Source: Lachnospiraceae bacterium UBA1760
GTDB lineage: Bacteria > Bacillota > Clostridia > Lachnospirales > Lachnospiraceae
Assembly: GCA_002314775.1 (NCBI GenBank)
Contig: DCHE01000010.1
Span: 1 to 18,814, forward strand
DNA length: 18,814 nucleotides
Reading direction: 5' to 3'
Shown here: positions 5,695 to 13,725 of the stretch, in pieces
Layout: each line of letters opens with the position of its first letter
Position numbering within the stretch: the first letter of the stretch is position 1
Program-made: the position numbers and the translations under genes
The notes under the pieces: model-generated
The model's database searches: none
What the model was told of the DNA's origin: nothing
The model's input: the letters and a program-made list of their open reading frames with translations, nothing else

Positions 5695-6598
5695 TAAGCT
5701 TGGATCTTCCTTCCTTGTGTTCAAGTGCCTCAAGCTGCTTTAGCTGAGCATCACTTATATCGTTGTCATTTCTTTTTCTCTTCTTTGGCTTGAATCTTAA
5801 ATCCTGAACCTTATACTCAACAATTTCCTTATTGCCCTCTGCATCCTCAACCACAAGCTTTACAAGCTGGCGAAGAACATTGACAGACTGGACCTCACCC
5901 TTTGTTCCATCTACAGTCTTAACAAAATCTCCAACATTTGGAAGTCTGCTGTTCAGGTATTCATAGGTATCCTGCTCATGCTTAAGGCAGCACATAAGTC
6001 TTCCGCATACTCCTGAAATTTTGGTAGGATTAAGTGAAAGATTCTGCTCCTTTGCCATCTTGATAGAAACTGGAACAAACTCTGAAAGGTGCTTATTACA
6101 GCAGAGCTCTCTTCCGCACATTCCGATTCCGCCAACTACCTTGGTCTCATCTCTGACACCAATCTGTCTAAGCTCAATTCTTGTCTTAAATACTGATGCA
6201 AGGTCCTTTACAAGCTCTCTGAAATCAATTCTTCCATCAGCTGTAAAGTAGAAAAGCACCTTACTATTATCAAAGGTATACTCCACATCGATGAGCTTCA
6301 TCTTAAGGCCTCTTGCCTTAATCTTCTCAACACAGGTATCGAAGGCCTTTTTGCTCTTCTCCTTCATATCACTGTATCTCTTATTGTCCTGCTCTGTAGC
6401 AAGTCTTAAAACCGGCTTAAGTCCATTTGGAAATCTGTCCTCAGAAACCTCTCTTCTTCCAAGCACAACCTTTCCGTACTCAACGCCTCTTGCTGTTTCC
6501 ACTATAACACTTTCTCCGACATCCACCTTAAACTCAAGCGGGTCAAAAAAATATATCTTACCGTTCGGTCTGAACCTGACTCCTATAATTTCCTTCAT
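5684..6598 (-). CDS. ricT: PSP1-domain protein RicT (YaaT)
   Basis: RicT/YaaT is part of the RicA-RicF-RicT complex, which in Bacillus carries 4Fe-4S clusters, promotes RNase Y-dependent mRNA maturation and influences sporulation and biofilm signalling. The 304-residue translation starts MKEIIGVRFRPNGKIYFFDP and has the two conserved cysteine motifs MCGRELCC (160-167) and VCGRLMCC (197-204), all six cysteines intact. A basic C-terminus (KPKKRKRND) follows. An AAAGGAG site inside the end of holB serves the ATG at 6596-6598, one base after the holB stop. The overlap with trmN6 downstream suggests translational coupling. RicA and RicF are not encoded in this window. Confidence 0.93.
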   Translation of the reverse strand: MKEIIGVRFRPNGKIYFFDPLEFKVDVGESVIVETARGVEYGKVVLGRREVSEDRFPNGLKPVLRLATEQDNKRYSDMKEKSKKAFDTCVEKIKARGLKMKLIDVEYTFDNSKVLFYFTADGRIDFRELVKDLASVFKTRIELRQIGVRDETKVVGGIGMCGRELCCNKHLSEFVPVSIKMAKEQNLSLNPTKISGVCGRLMCCLKHEQDTYEYLNSRLPNVGDFVKTVDGTKGEVQSVNVLRQLVKLVVEDAEGNKEIVEYKVQDLRFKPKKRKRNDNDISDAQLKQLEALEHKEGRSKLNDD

Positions 6599-6599
6599 T

Positions 6600-7586
6600 C
6601 TATATCTCCTTTAGGGTAAGAATCAGAAGTCTCATAACCTCCTCAAGCTTTGCGTTTGCATTTATTCTTACCTTTGCATTTATTATTGCCTGCGACTTGT
6701 CCTCTAACTCATTGTAGGAGAGGTAGTTCGCCTGCTTCTTTATAGTAGAATACTCCTCACGGAATATAATCTTATCAATCTTTCCGGTAACCTTGAGCAT
6801 AAGAATATCTCTGTACCACACCATCATGAGGTCTAAATAATCATTTATGCTCATGTCATACTTTTTACATTCCTCGATTGCACGCTGGATATCCTCCATG
6901 TCCATATCGTAAATGTTAGTCTCAAGCTTTATTACCGACTGTACTAGCATACCATATTCTTCATTTGTTGCAAGCATAATCGCTTTTCCCAAATTTCCCT
7001 GGGCATAGGCAACACAGAATTCTGCCTTTTTCTCGTCAACTCCAAGCTCATTTACAAGATACTCGCTGATATCCCTGTCCTTTACAGGCTTCAGGTTTAA
7101 GGTCACACATCTTGATACAATTGTTGGAAGAAGCTTCTCAATACTTGTTGTAAGTATAATCACAATTCCGTAGGCTGGTGGCTCCTCGATTGTTTTAAGA
7201 AGTGCATTCTGTGCCTGAGGATTCATCTTCTGTCCGTCCTCAATTATGTAAATCTTGTACTTGCTCTTATATGGCATCTCCTCCATGGAAAGAACAACCT
7301 GATTTCTTATCTCGTCAACTGAAATAATCTGTGGCTTTTCATGGGTAACCCTTATAATGTCCGGATGGCTTCCTGAATCAGCCTGGATACAGGACTGACA
7401 GCTGTTGCAAGGGTCCATACCCTTCTCCTCACACTGAAGAGTCTTGGCGAAGGAAAATGCAAGGCTGTTTTTTCCACTGCTCTCCTCACCACAAATGATG
7501 TAGGCATGGCCTATCCTGCCCATCTCTATGCTAGATTTAAAGTGCTTAATTATGTCCTCATGTCCTACAATTTGTCTAAAATCCAT
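6600..7586 (-). CDS. holB: DNA polymerase III delta-prime subunit
   Basis: HolB is the delta-prime subunit of the clamp loader, which places the beta sliding clamp on primed DNA. The 328-residue translation shows a P-loop-like GEESSGKNS (33-41), in which the residue after the lysine is Asn rather than Ser/Thr, in keeping with the usual lack of ATPase activity in this subunit. It also shows the four-cysteine zinc site C52, C60, C63, C66; the NPQAQNALLKTIEEPP segment (122-138); and the SRC motif (158-160). The start at 7584-7586 is preferred to the upstream GTG because GGGGTGA is well placed for it. The gene lies between tmk and ricT, as in many Firmicutes. Confidence 0.95.
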   Translation of the reverse strand: MDFRQIVGHEDIIKHFKSSIEMGRIGHAYIICGEESSGKNSLAFSFAKTLQCEEKGMDPCNSCQSCIQADSGSHPDIIRVTHEKPQIISVDEIRNQVVLSMEEMPYKSKYKIYIIEDGQKMNPQAQNALLKTIEEPPAYGIVIILTTSIEKLLPTIVSRCVTLNLKPVKDRDISEYLVNELGVDEKKAEFCVAYAQGNLGKAIMLATNEEYGMLVQSVIKLETNIYDMDMEDIQRAIEECKKYDMSINDYLDLMMVWYRDILMLKVTGKIDKIIFREEYSTIKKQANYLSYNELEDKSQAIINAKVRINANAKLEEVMRLLILTLKEI

Positions 7587-7611
7587 ATGAATCACCCCGC
7601 GTATTCAAATA

Positions 7612-8238
7612 CTAATCCTGTTTCAAAAGCTCATCAATCTTTTTCGTAATAATATCACAGATGTCTTCCTTTGGTAAAGTCGCATCTATAGTAATTATTC
7701 TGTCCGGGTTCCTTCTTGCAAGCTCCCTATAACCCTCAGCAACCTTCTTATGAAAATCTATTGTGCAAAGCTCCATCCTGTCAAGCTCCGCCTGATTCTT
7801 CTTTCTTGAAATTCCAACCTCCGCCGGAAGGTCAAGGTGAAATGTAACATCTGGCATAATGCCTGCAAGTGCGTGAGCATTTATATCATAGACTGTGTCA
7901 ATTCCAAGTCCCCTTGCTATTCCCTGATAAACAGCAGTTGAATCAATAAATCTGTCACTGATTACAGCCTTGCCACTTGAAAGTGCCGGCTTAATAACCT
8001 CATGAACAAGCTGAGCTCTGGCTGCTGTGTAGAGAAGAAGCTCCGTCATATCACTCATCTCGGTGAATTCCTTGTTGAGAATAATGCCTCTTATGTTCTC
8101 ACTAATTCTTGTTCCGCCAGGTTCTCTTGTTATTACTGTATCGTAGCCCTTCTTACCAAGGAACTCCTTAAGCATCTCTATCTGAGTGGACTTTCCTGAA
8201 CCATCAGGTCCCTCCATCGTAATAAATATACCCTTCAT
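7612..8238 (-). CDS. tmk: Thymidylate kinase
   Basis: Tmk phosphorylates dTMP to dTDP with ATP, an essential step in dTTP synthesis. The 208-residue translation has the P-loop EGPDGSGKST (9-18), the REPGGT motif, and the DRF-containing segment AVISDRFIDSTAVYQG that binds dTMP, followed by a LID-like basic region (SRKKNQAELDRME). The ATG at 8236-8238 begins one base after the stop codon of the capA-like gene; a GAAAGGA site lies within the end of that gene. A longer frame upstream (to 8265) runs into the capA-like gene and is unlikely. The intergenic distance to holB is about 25 bases. Confidence 0.96.
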   Translation of the reverse strand: MKGIFITMEGPDGSGKSTQIEMLKEFLGKKGYDTVITREPGGTRISENIRGIILNKEFTEMSDMTELLLYTAARAQLVHEVIKPALSSGKAVISDRFIDSTAVYQGIARGLGIDTVYDINAHALAGIMPDVTFHLDLPAEVGISRKKNQAELDRMELCTIDFHKKVAEGYRELARRNPDRIITIDATLPKEDICDIITKKIDELLKQD

Positions 8239-8239
8239 A

Positions 8240-9532
8240 TTAATTAGGATCCTTTCTCTTTCCATTCATGAAATCTAAAACTCTCTGCTTTTTAGCATCG
8301 TCTGTGATTGGAGTTGGCTGCCAGTTGTTTGTGCTTCCTGTGTATACATAGCATGGAATCATATTGCTGCTGCTTGCAGAAACTGCTCCATTTTCAATAG
8401 TAAGCTCATACTGGTAGATAAGTGTTCTGTTCTTAGGTGCCTTGTTACCACCAAAACAGAAATTACCAAGCGAGTAAACTATTGTCACTCCGTTATACTC
8501 CTCGATTGGCTGCAGAACATGTGGGTGTGCACCGATAACTAAGTCTGCACCGTTATCTATGTAATCATGGCAGGCCTTTTTCTTGTAGCTGTCCGGTGTG
8601 TAAACACCTTCTGTTCCTCCGTGGAAATATACAATCTGATAATCACTGTTCTCCTTCGCAGCTTCAAGATACTTTAATGTCTGCTTAGCCTCATCTGCAC
8701 TGTAAAACTGTACACATACAAGGGCAATTCTAAAGCCATCCTTCTCAAGATATACTACTTTATCGTCCTTGCCCCATGGCAGGTTAACTGCATCAAGGGC
8801 AGCCTTAGTATCGCTCTCACCCTCATCAAGATAATCCTGAATGTGGTTGTTGGCTATAGTAACTGCCTCAATACTATTGTCCTTAAGTATTGCTGCATTC
8901 TTAGACTTTGACTTAAACCAGTAAACATACTTTGAATAGGTCTTTTCCTTCTCCTTAAGGTCATTGTCTGTAAATACATTCTCACAGTTTGCAATAGTAA
9001 AATCATCTGCTGTGAAGTAGTCGATTACCTTCTCGAAGAAATAGCTTGTAGGGTAATTATCTGCATACCAGTTAAGACATCCCTTCTCCATCTTTCCCTT
9101 CATGGAAGCAATCATACAATCTCCAACAAATGTAAGCTTTATCGTGGTGTTTCCAGTATTACCGGTCTCATTTGCTGCATGATAAACTGTACTGCCATCA
9201 TTTGCAGTGCTTGTCTTTACTGCGGCTCCCCCAGAGTTTCCGCCGTTTTGTCCCCCTTCGTTACCAGTATTTTCTGCATCATTTTTGGTAGCGGGACTTA
9301 CCTCCTCTGTTATCTCGGTCTTTGTTTCCTTCTCGTCATTTTTCTTATCCTTCACCTTTGTTATAATATTGTTAATAACAACCACCAGGATTAAGATGAC
9401 ACAAACTGCAATTATTCCGAAGAAAATGACGAGGTTTCTCCTTCTTTCTCTTTCCTCTTTTTCTCTTTTCTCCCTGTCATTCAGTCTTTTTAGTTCTCTT
9501 ATCTTTTCGATATCTCTGCTTCTGTCGCCCAT
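8240..9532 (-). CDS. CapA-like membrane-anchored metallophosphatase-fold protein
   Basis: This is a 430-residue protein of the CapA/PgsA family, whose members have a calcineurin-like fold and take part in poly-gamma-glutamate or other surface polymer synthesis in some species. A charged N-terminal region (1-33, rich in R, K, E) precedes one membrane segment (about 34-56). A low-complexity Thr/Asn/Gly linker (about 66-130) follows, then an extracellular catalytic-type domain with FVGDCM (135-140), NCEN (182-185), ANNH (227-230), HGG (304-306), AHPH (335-338) and YSLGNFCFGG (353-362). It probably faces outward. No capB or capC genes are nearby, so polyglutamate synthesis is not implied. The start follows AAGGGGGTG, 20 bases after the wecE stop. 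Position next to wecE fits a cell-surface role. Confidence 0.85.
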   Translation of the reverse strand: MGDRSRDIEKIRELKRLNDREKREKEERERRRNLVIFFGIIAVCVILILVVVINNIITKVKDKKNDEKETKTEITEEVSPATKNDAENTGNEGGQNGGNSGGAAVKTSTANDGSTVYHAANETGNTGNTTIKLTFVGDCMIASMKGKMEKGCLNWYADNYPTSYFFEKVIDYFTADDFTIANCENVFTDNDLKEKEKTYSKYVYWFKSKSKNAAILKDNSIEAVTIANNHIQDYLDEGESDTKAALDAVNLPWGKDDKVVYLEKDGFRIALVCVQFYSADEAKQTLKYLEAAKENSDYQIVYFHGGTEGVYTPDSYKKKACHDYIDNGADLVIGAHPHVLQPIEEYNGVTIVYSLGNFCFGGNKAPKNRTLIYQYELTIENGAVSASSSNMIPCYVYTGSTNNWQPTPITDDAKKQRVLDFMNGKRKDPN

Positions 9533-9552
9533 TCATACACCCCCTTCACTCA

Positions 9553-10680
9553 TTACCTGTAAAACCTGTAAATAAGATCTATAACTGTATCCTTATCTTC
9601 CTTTGTAAGCTTGTGATACATAGGAAGTCTTAGAAGCCTCTCACTTTCCTTTGTTGTATATCTATCCTCTCCTCTGAACTCGCCGTATTTCTTTCCAGCT
9701 GGTGAACCATGAAGCGGGATATAATGGAACACTGCCATAGCTCCATTTTCCTTTAGGAACTCTATAAGCTTTGTTCTCTCCTCGATGTCCTTAGCCTTAA
9801 TGTAAAACATATGAGCATTGTGCTCGCAGTAGGAAGGTACAAATGGAAGCTCAATAAATCCCTTGTCCCTAAGTGGCTTAAGTGCCTCATAGTAATAATT
9901 CCATGATGCAAGTCTGTCATTATTGATCTCCTCTGCCACCTCTAGCTGCGCGTAAAGATAGGCTGCAAGCAAATCCGCTGGCAGATAAGAGGAGCCTGCA
10001 TCAATCCAGGTATACTTATCAATCTGTCCCCTGTAGAACTTGCTCCTGTTTGTGCCCTTCTCTCTTATTATCTCAGCCCTCTCAATCATCGATGGGTCTT
10101 TTATTGCAAGAGCACCGCCCTCGCCCATGCTGTAATTCTTTGTCTCATGGAAGCTGAAGCAGCCATAATCTCCGATGCTTCCAAGGCTTTTTCCCTTGTA
10201 GGTTGACATAAGTCCCTGAGCTGCATCCTCAATTACCTTCAGGTTGTACTTACCTGCGATATTCATAATCTCGTCCATCTCGCAGGATACTCCTGCATAG
10301 TGAACTGGAACTATCGCCTTGGTCCTATCTGTTATTGCATTTTCAATAAGCTTCTCATCTATGTTCATTGTGTCCGGTCTCACATCCACGAACACCGCCT
10401 TTGCTCCTCTAAGTACAAATGCATCCGCAGTTGAAACAAAGGTGTAGGATGGCATAATTACCTCATCCCCTGCCTTGATGTCAGATAGCAGTGCTGCCAT
10501 CTCTGTTGCGTGTGTACAGGAGGTTGTAAGCATAACCTTCGCTGAACCAAGTCTTTCCTTTATCCAGCTGTTACAGAGCTTTGTATACTTTCCGTCTCCA
10601 CAAATCTTGTTTGATACAATTGCCTCCTGCATATATTCATTTGCCTTACTAATATAAGGCACCCTGTTAAATCCTATCAA
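9553..10680 (-). CDS. wecE: dTDP-4-amino-4,6-dideoxygalactose transaminase (WecE/RffA)
   Basis: This is a PLP-dependent sugar aminotransferase of the DegT/DnrJ/EryC1 family. The 375-residue translation closely follows enterobacterial WecE along its whole length. Near-identical stretches include GDEVIMPSYTFVSTA (71-85), FVDVRPDTMNID (97-108), VPVHYAG (124-130), EDAAQG (151-156), CFSFHETKNY with the PLP lysine K181, REKGTNRS, and YIPLHGSPAGKKYGEF. In enteric bacteria WecE makes dTDP-Fuc4N for enterobacterial common antigen; here no other pathway gene is visible. The start is TTG (10678-10680), supported by alignment with the MIPFN start of WecE and by GGAAGGTGAG upstream. The product family is very secure, the exact substrate less so. 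Confidence 0.9.
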   Translation of the reverse strand: MIGFNRVPYISKANEYMQEAIVSNKICGDGKYTKLCNSWIKERLGSAKVMLTTSCTHATEMAALLSDIKAGDEVIMPSYTFVSTADAFVLRGAKAVFVDVRPDTMNIDEKLIENAITDRTKAIVPVHYAGVSCEMDEIMNIAGKYNLKVIEDAAQGLMSTYKGKSLGSIGDYGCFSFHETKNYSMGEGGALAIKDPSMIERAEIIREKGTNRSKFYRGQIDKYTWIDAGSSYLPADLLAAYLYAQLEVAEEINNDRLASWNYYYEALKPLRDKGFIELPFVPSYCEHNAHMFYIKAKDIEERTKLIEFLKENGAMAVFHYIPLHGSPAGKKYGEFRGEDRYTTKESERLLRLPMYHKLTKEDKDTVIDLIYRFYR

Positions 10681-10715
10681 TTAACTCACCTTCCTCGAAA
10701 TAATCTGTTCATTTA

Positions 10716-10739
10716 TTAATACTCGCAAAATGCTTCGCT
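10716..10739 (-). repeat. 24-nt dispersed repeat, copy A
   Basis: This sequence matches 16265-16288 at 23 of 24 positions in the same orientation. It lies just after the gntR stop codon and before wecE. See copy B and the finding. Confidence 0.75.
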
Positions 10740-10743
10740 ATTT

Positions 10744-11412
10744 TTATTCGTAAGAGCCAATGTTTTTGATTACTATCTGCTCCTGATTATAAATATGGCT
10801 CTCCATGACCTGAACTGCAGTTTCACTGTCTCTCATTAAAACCGCTCTTGTAATCTGGTCGTGCTCTCTAATCAGATTATCATGGTAGCTGAAATCCTTA
10901 ACATACTCGAATCTGTATCTGTAAACCTGCTCTCTTAAGTTTTGAGTAATGGTGATAAGCCTCTTGTTATTTGTACTTTGGAAGATAACATCGTGAAACT
11001 TCTCATCACATTCAACAATAGCTGGAACAAGCTTTGAATTGATTGCCTCCCTGAACTTCACGCAGGCATCCATAAGCCTTCTCTTGCCTTCGTCATCAAT
11101 TCTCTCACAGGCGAGCTTTACCGAAAGTGCCTCAAGTGCCATCCTGACCTCAAGGGCATCCTTCAAGTCCTTTACTGTAATCCTCGCAACCTCCGCGCCT
11201 CTTCTTGGAATCATCACAACAAGCCCCTCAAGCTCAAGCATTCTAATTGCCTCTCTTACAGGTGTTCTGCTTACTCCAAGATTTTTGGCGATTGTCTCCT
11301 CCATCAGCCTTTCTCCCGGCTGGAACTCTCCTCTAATAATCGCCTGTCTTAAGGTTTTAAAAACAACCTCTCTAAGAGGTAAATATTCATCTACACTAAG
11401 CTCTAGTTTCAT
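10744..11412 (-). CDS. GntR-family transcriptional regulator, FCD (FadR-like) subfamily
   Basis: This is a 222-residue DNA-binding regulator. Residues about 11-76 form the GntR winged helix-turn-helix (LREVVFKTLRQAIIRGEF, then LGVSRTPVREAIRMLELEGL). Residues about 85-212 form an all-helical FCD effector domain. The metal-site residues of FCD proteins are all present: D136 and H140 (ECDEKFH), H184 (REHDQ) and H206 (ESHIY). Members usually sense small carboxylic or sugar acids. The ATG overlaps the ispE TGA (ATGA), so the two are probably translated together. The ispE promoter carries a 43-bp palindrome with a TGTATACAATATACA core of the type bound by this subfamily, which suggests autoregulation; the same core lies upstream of pflB. 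The ligand is unknown. Confidence 0.92.
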   Translation of the reverse strand: MKLELSVDEYLPLREVVFKTLRQAIIRGEFQPGERLMEETIAKNLGVSRTPVREAIRMLELEGLVVMIPRRGAEVARITVKDLKDALEVRMALEALSVKLACERIDDEGKRRLMDACVKFREAINSKLVPAIVECDEKFHDVIFQSTNNKRLITITQNLREQVYRYRFEYVKDFSYHDNLIREHDQITRAVLMRDSETAVQVMESHIYNQEQIVIKNIGSYE

Positions 11413-12326
11413 ATATTGTTTATACCTCCCACTACAAATAACTGGTTTACGCCGCCATTATCCTTAACCTTATCTAATGCCTCCCAGGCCTTATCTTCAT
11501 CATCAAATATACCAAACACTGTTGGACCGCTGCCGCTCATAAGTGCAGCCCTCGCTCCATTTTTTAGCATTATATCCTTAATAACACCTATCTCAGGGTG
11601 TGCCTTAATTGTGTAAAGCTCAAGAATATTGCCAAGCTTAGCAGAAATACCTTCAATATCTCCGTCCTTAATAGCAGCAATTAGCCCCTCTATATCTGGA
11701 TGAATAATCCCATCCCTCTCAATCTGCAAATGCTTATCTTCGCCATATAAAATCTCATCAATTCCCTGGTAAACCTCTTTAGTTGATACAGGAAAATCAG
11801 GCTTCGCAATAAGAAATGTAACCCTTGGGAAATCGCAAATGTCAGTCAGAAGCTCACCTATTCCCTCGGCTCTTTTAATTCCGCCCTTTATACAGTACGG
11901 AACGTCTGCACCAAGAGTAACTCCAATATCCATTAATTCACTATCCGAAAGTCCAAGCTCAAATACCTCGTTCATGCCTCTAAGTGTTGCTGCACAGTCA
12001 GTGCTTCCACCTGCCATTCCTGCGGCAACTGGAATATTCTTCTCAAGCTTAATCCTTACACCATCCTTAATATCATATTTTTCCATAAGGAGAACTGCTG
12101 CCTTAAATATTAGATTGGTCTTATCAAGAGGTATCTCCTCACTTTCTGAGGATAAGAACACTCTGTCTGAGGGATTAAGCTTAGAATCCGCTTCAACCCT
12201 GTCTATTGTTAAGACATCATAAAGTCCAACTGTCTGCATAACCATATCCAGCTCATGGTAGCCATTTGGTCTTATGCCCTTTATATCAAGTCCTGTGTTT
12301 ATCTTAGCGTATGCCTTAATTTCCAT
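11409..12326 (-). CDS. ispE: 4-diphosphocytidyl-2-C-methyl-D-erythritol kinase
   Basis: IspE phosphorylates CDP-ME in the MEP (non-mevalonate) pathway to isoprenoid precursors. The 305-residue GHMP kinase starts MEIKAYAKINTGLDIKG, with the catalytic lysine of the AKIN motif at K8. It has the glycine-rich ATP loop PVAAGMAGGSTDCAATL (99-115) and the C-terminal ALMSGSGPTVFG motif. The ATG at 12324-12326 is chosen by homology; its ribosome binding site (GAGACAGG) is weak, and an alternative in-frame ATG at 12360-12362 has none. The stop overlaps the gntR start by four bases. A promoter and palindrome lie 50-115 bases upstream. Coupling an essential MEP-pathway gene to a GntR regulator is unusual. 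Confidence 0.94.
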   Translation of the reverse strand: MEIKAYAKINTGLDIKGIRPNGYHELDMVMQTVGLYDVLTIDRVEADSKLNPSDRVFLSSESEEIPLDKTNLIFKAAVLLMEKYDIKDGVRIKLEKNIPVAAGMAGGSTDCAATLRGMNEVFELGLSDSELMDIGVTLGADVPYCIKGGIKRAEGIGELLTDICDFPRVTFLIAKPDFPVSTKEVYQGIDEILYGEDKHLQIERDGIIHPDIEGLIAAIKDGDIEGISAKLGNILELYTIKAHPEIGVIKDIMLKNGARAALMSGSGPTVFGIFDDEDKAWEALDKVKDNGGVNQLFVVGGINNI

Positions 12327-12373
12327 AGCCTGTCTCAACTTTCTGCATAATGCTTTTCTCATTATTTTTACAC

Positions 12374-12416
12374 AAAATAGGAGTGTATGTATACAATATA
12401 CATACACTCCTATTTT
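12374..12416. promoter_or_regulatory. 43-bp palindrome (20-3-20), putative GntR operator and/or terminator
   Basis: Two perfectly inverted 20-base arms flank CAA. The centre TGTATACAATATACA is identical to the pflB-upstream palindrome (677-697). The element overlaps the -10 box and the expected start site of the ispE-gntR promoter, the classic position for a repressor. Because the arms begin AAAA and end TTTT, the same sequence could also form a terminator hairpin behind the ABC transporter genes. The inverted repeat is certain; its use is inferred. Confidence 0.75.
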
Positions 12417-12440
12417 ACGATTTTTATATCTATATTACAA
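12412..12440 (-). promoter_or_regulatory. Likely promoter of the ispE-gntR unit
   Basis: On the minus strand, -35 TTGTAA (12435-12440) and -10 TAAAAT (12412-12417) are separated by 17 bases, with the 43-bp palindrome beginning inside the -10 box. It lies just behind the ABC permease stop codon. Confidence 0.6.
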
Positions 12441-12474
12441 GTATTTATTACTCATAATCCTTTGTATAAGACTA

Positions 12475-13725
12475 TTAATCTTCTTTCTTTTTTAAGCTCT
12501 TTAATGCCGCAGAAAGCTTAATTGGATTACCATAACGAAGTGTTGAGCTTCTGAAGATCTTTCCACCGATAAGTCCTACTACAAATACTGTTGCATAGAG
12601 GAGAACTGCTGATACAACTATCTCCCAGGTTTCAACTGAACCCATGGCTACTCTTGCGAACATTGCTGAGTATGAGCTGAATGGAACGAATGAACAAACC
12701 TTCATTATAACACCGTCGATGTTCTGCATATTGAGAAGAACTGCAAAGTAAACTATCATTATGAGCATCTGAGCTGTTCCTGAGCTCTTATTAACATCCT
12801 CAACCTTAGATACAAGTGCTCCAAGTGCTCCATAAAGGAACATGTATAAGAGGAAGCCTCCAATACCAAAGATAATAAATGTAATAAGTACATTTGAAGG
12901 AATATTAAGAAATGTTGCAGCAATTCCTCCGATATAATCCTTGTTTATCTGGTAACCACCGAGGAGTGCAGCTCCGATACAGCCTACCTGGATAAGTGAT
13001 GCAGCTACACCAGCAAATACCTTACCAAAAAGAAGATGTGTTGATGATGCAGTTGTTACAAGGATTTCCATAGAACGGTTACCCTTTTCATTTGCAACAC
13101 CTGTCGCAATAGCTGTACCATACATAATGATAATCATAAATACAACAATTACTAAGGAGTAGCAGTAACCATAATTGCTTGCTCCATCCTTACCAAGAAT
13201 TACTTCGTTGGCTTCAACCTCTATCGACTCAACCTCCATATACTTTTCGTAATCGAGGTTATTCTCCATACAGTACCTTGTCTTTGCAGCGAGTGTGAGG
13301 TAGCCCTCAAAGCAGCCTGAATATTCATCAGCTAAGCTGGTGTTTTTAATGATGTAGTCAAAAGCTGTTTCACTGTTAATGATGAAGCCTCTTGCGGCCT
13401 TCTCATCATTTACAAGTGTCTTAACCTCATCAGCGCTGCTGCACATCTGAAGCTTAACCTGGTTACCAAAATATGCTTCATTAAGCTCTTCAAGCATAAT
13501 GCCATTTGGGTCATATACAGCAAGTGTATCAATATCTTCAGAGCTTGTTTCTTCTGCACCTGTTTCCTGGGAGGTCTTATCCTCTCCCTTTACACTTTTT
13601 ATTATTCTTGGTGCAAATGTAAGTGCAAGACAAAGAAGTGCGATAAGAATTGTAGAGACAACAAAGCTCTTATTTTTTAAATAGTTTCCAATCTCGAATT
13701 TAAAAACTGTAATAATTTTATTCAT
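12475..13725 (-). CDS. ABC-2 type exporter permease (NatB-like)
   Basis: This is a 416-residue integral membrane permease of the ABC-2 family, similar in layout to NatB. A cytoplasmic start (FKFEIGNYLKNKSF) leads into a first membrane segment (about 23-43). A large extracytoplasmic loop (about 44-190) with a Glu/Ser/Thr-rich stretch follows, then a bundle of five to six hydrophobic segments (from SLVIVVFMIIIMYG onward) and a lysine-rich cytoplasmic tail. The conserved NEKGNRSMEILVTT segment after the second membrane span is typical of this family. The ATG at 13723-13725 overlaps the stop of the ATPase gene by eight bases and has AAGGAGG upstream. NatAB of Bacillus exports sodium, but substrates vary and none can be assigned here. 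Confidence 0.88.
   Translation of the reverse strand: MNKIITVFKFEIGNYLKNKSFVVSTILIALLCLALTFAPRIIKSVKGEDKTSQETGAEETSSEDIDTLAVYDPNGIMLEELNEAYFGNQVKLQMCSSADEVKTLVNDEKAARGFIINSETAFDYIIKNTSLADEYSGCFEGYLTLAAKTRYCMENNLDYEKYMEVESIEVEANEVILGKDGASNYGYCYSLVIVVFMIIIMYGTAIATGVANEKGNRSMEILVTTASSTHLLFGKVFAGVAASLIQVGCIGAALLGGYQINKDYIGGIAATFLNIPSNVLITFIIFGIGGFLLYMFLYGALGALVSKVEDVNKSSGTAQMLIMIVYFAVLLNMQNIDGVIMKVCSFVPFSSYSAMFARVAMGSVETWEIVVSAVLLYATVFVVGLIGGKIFRSSTLRYGNPIKLSAALKSLKKKED

Noticed and set aside
8341..8350. TGTATACA motif resembling the GntR operator
   Set aside because: It lies inside the capA-like coding region, lacks extended arms, and an 8-base AT-rich palindrome is expected by chance in a window of this size.
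9207..9575. Plus-strand open frame antisense to the 5' part of the capA-like gene
   Set aside because: Low-complexity Ser/Phe/Leu translation produced by the charged N-terminal codons of the real gene on the other strand.
12327..12362. Upstream ATG (12360-12362) as the ispE start
   Set aside because: No ribosome binding site, and the extra residues MRKALCRKLRQA are not typical of IspE, which normally begins at the MEIKAYAKIN position.
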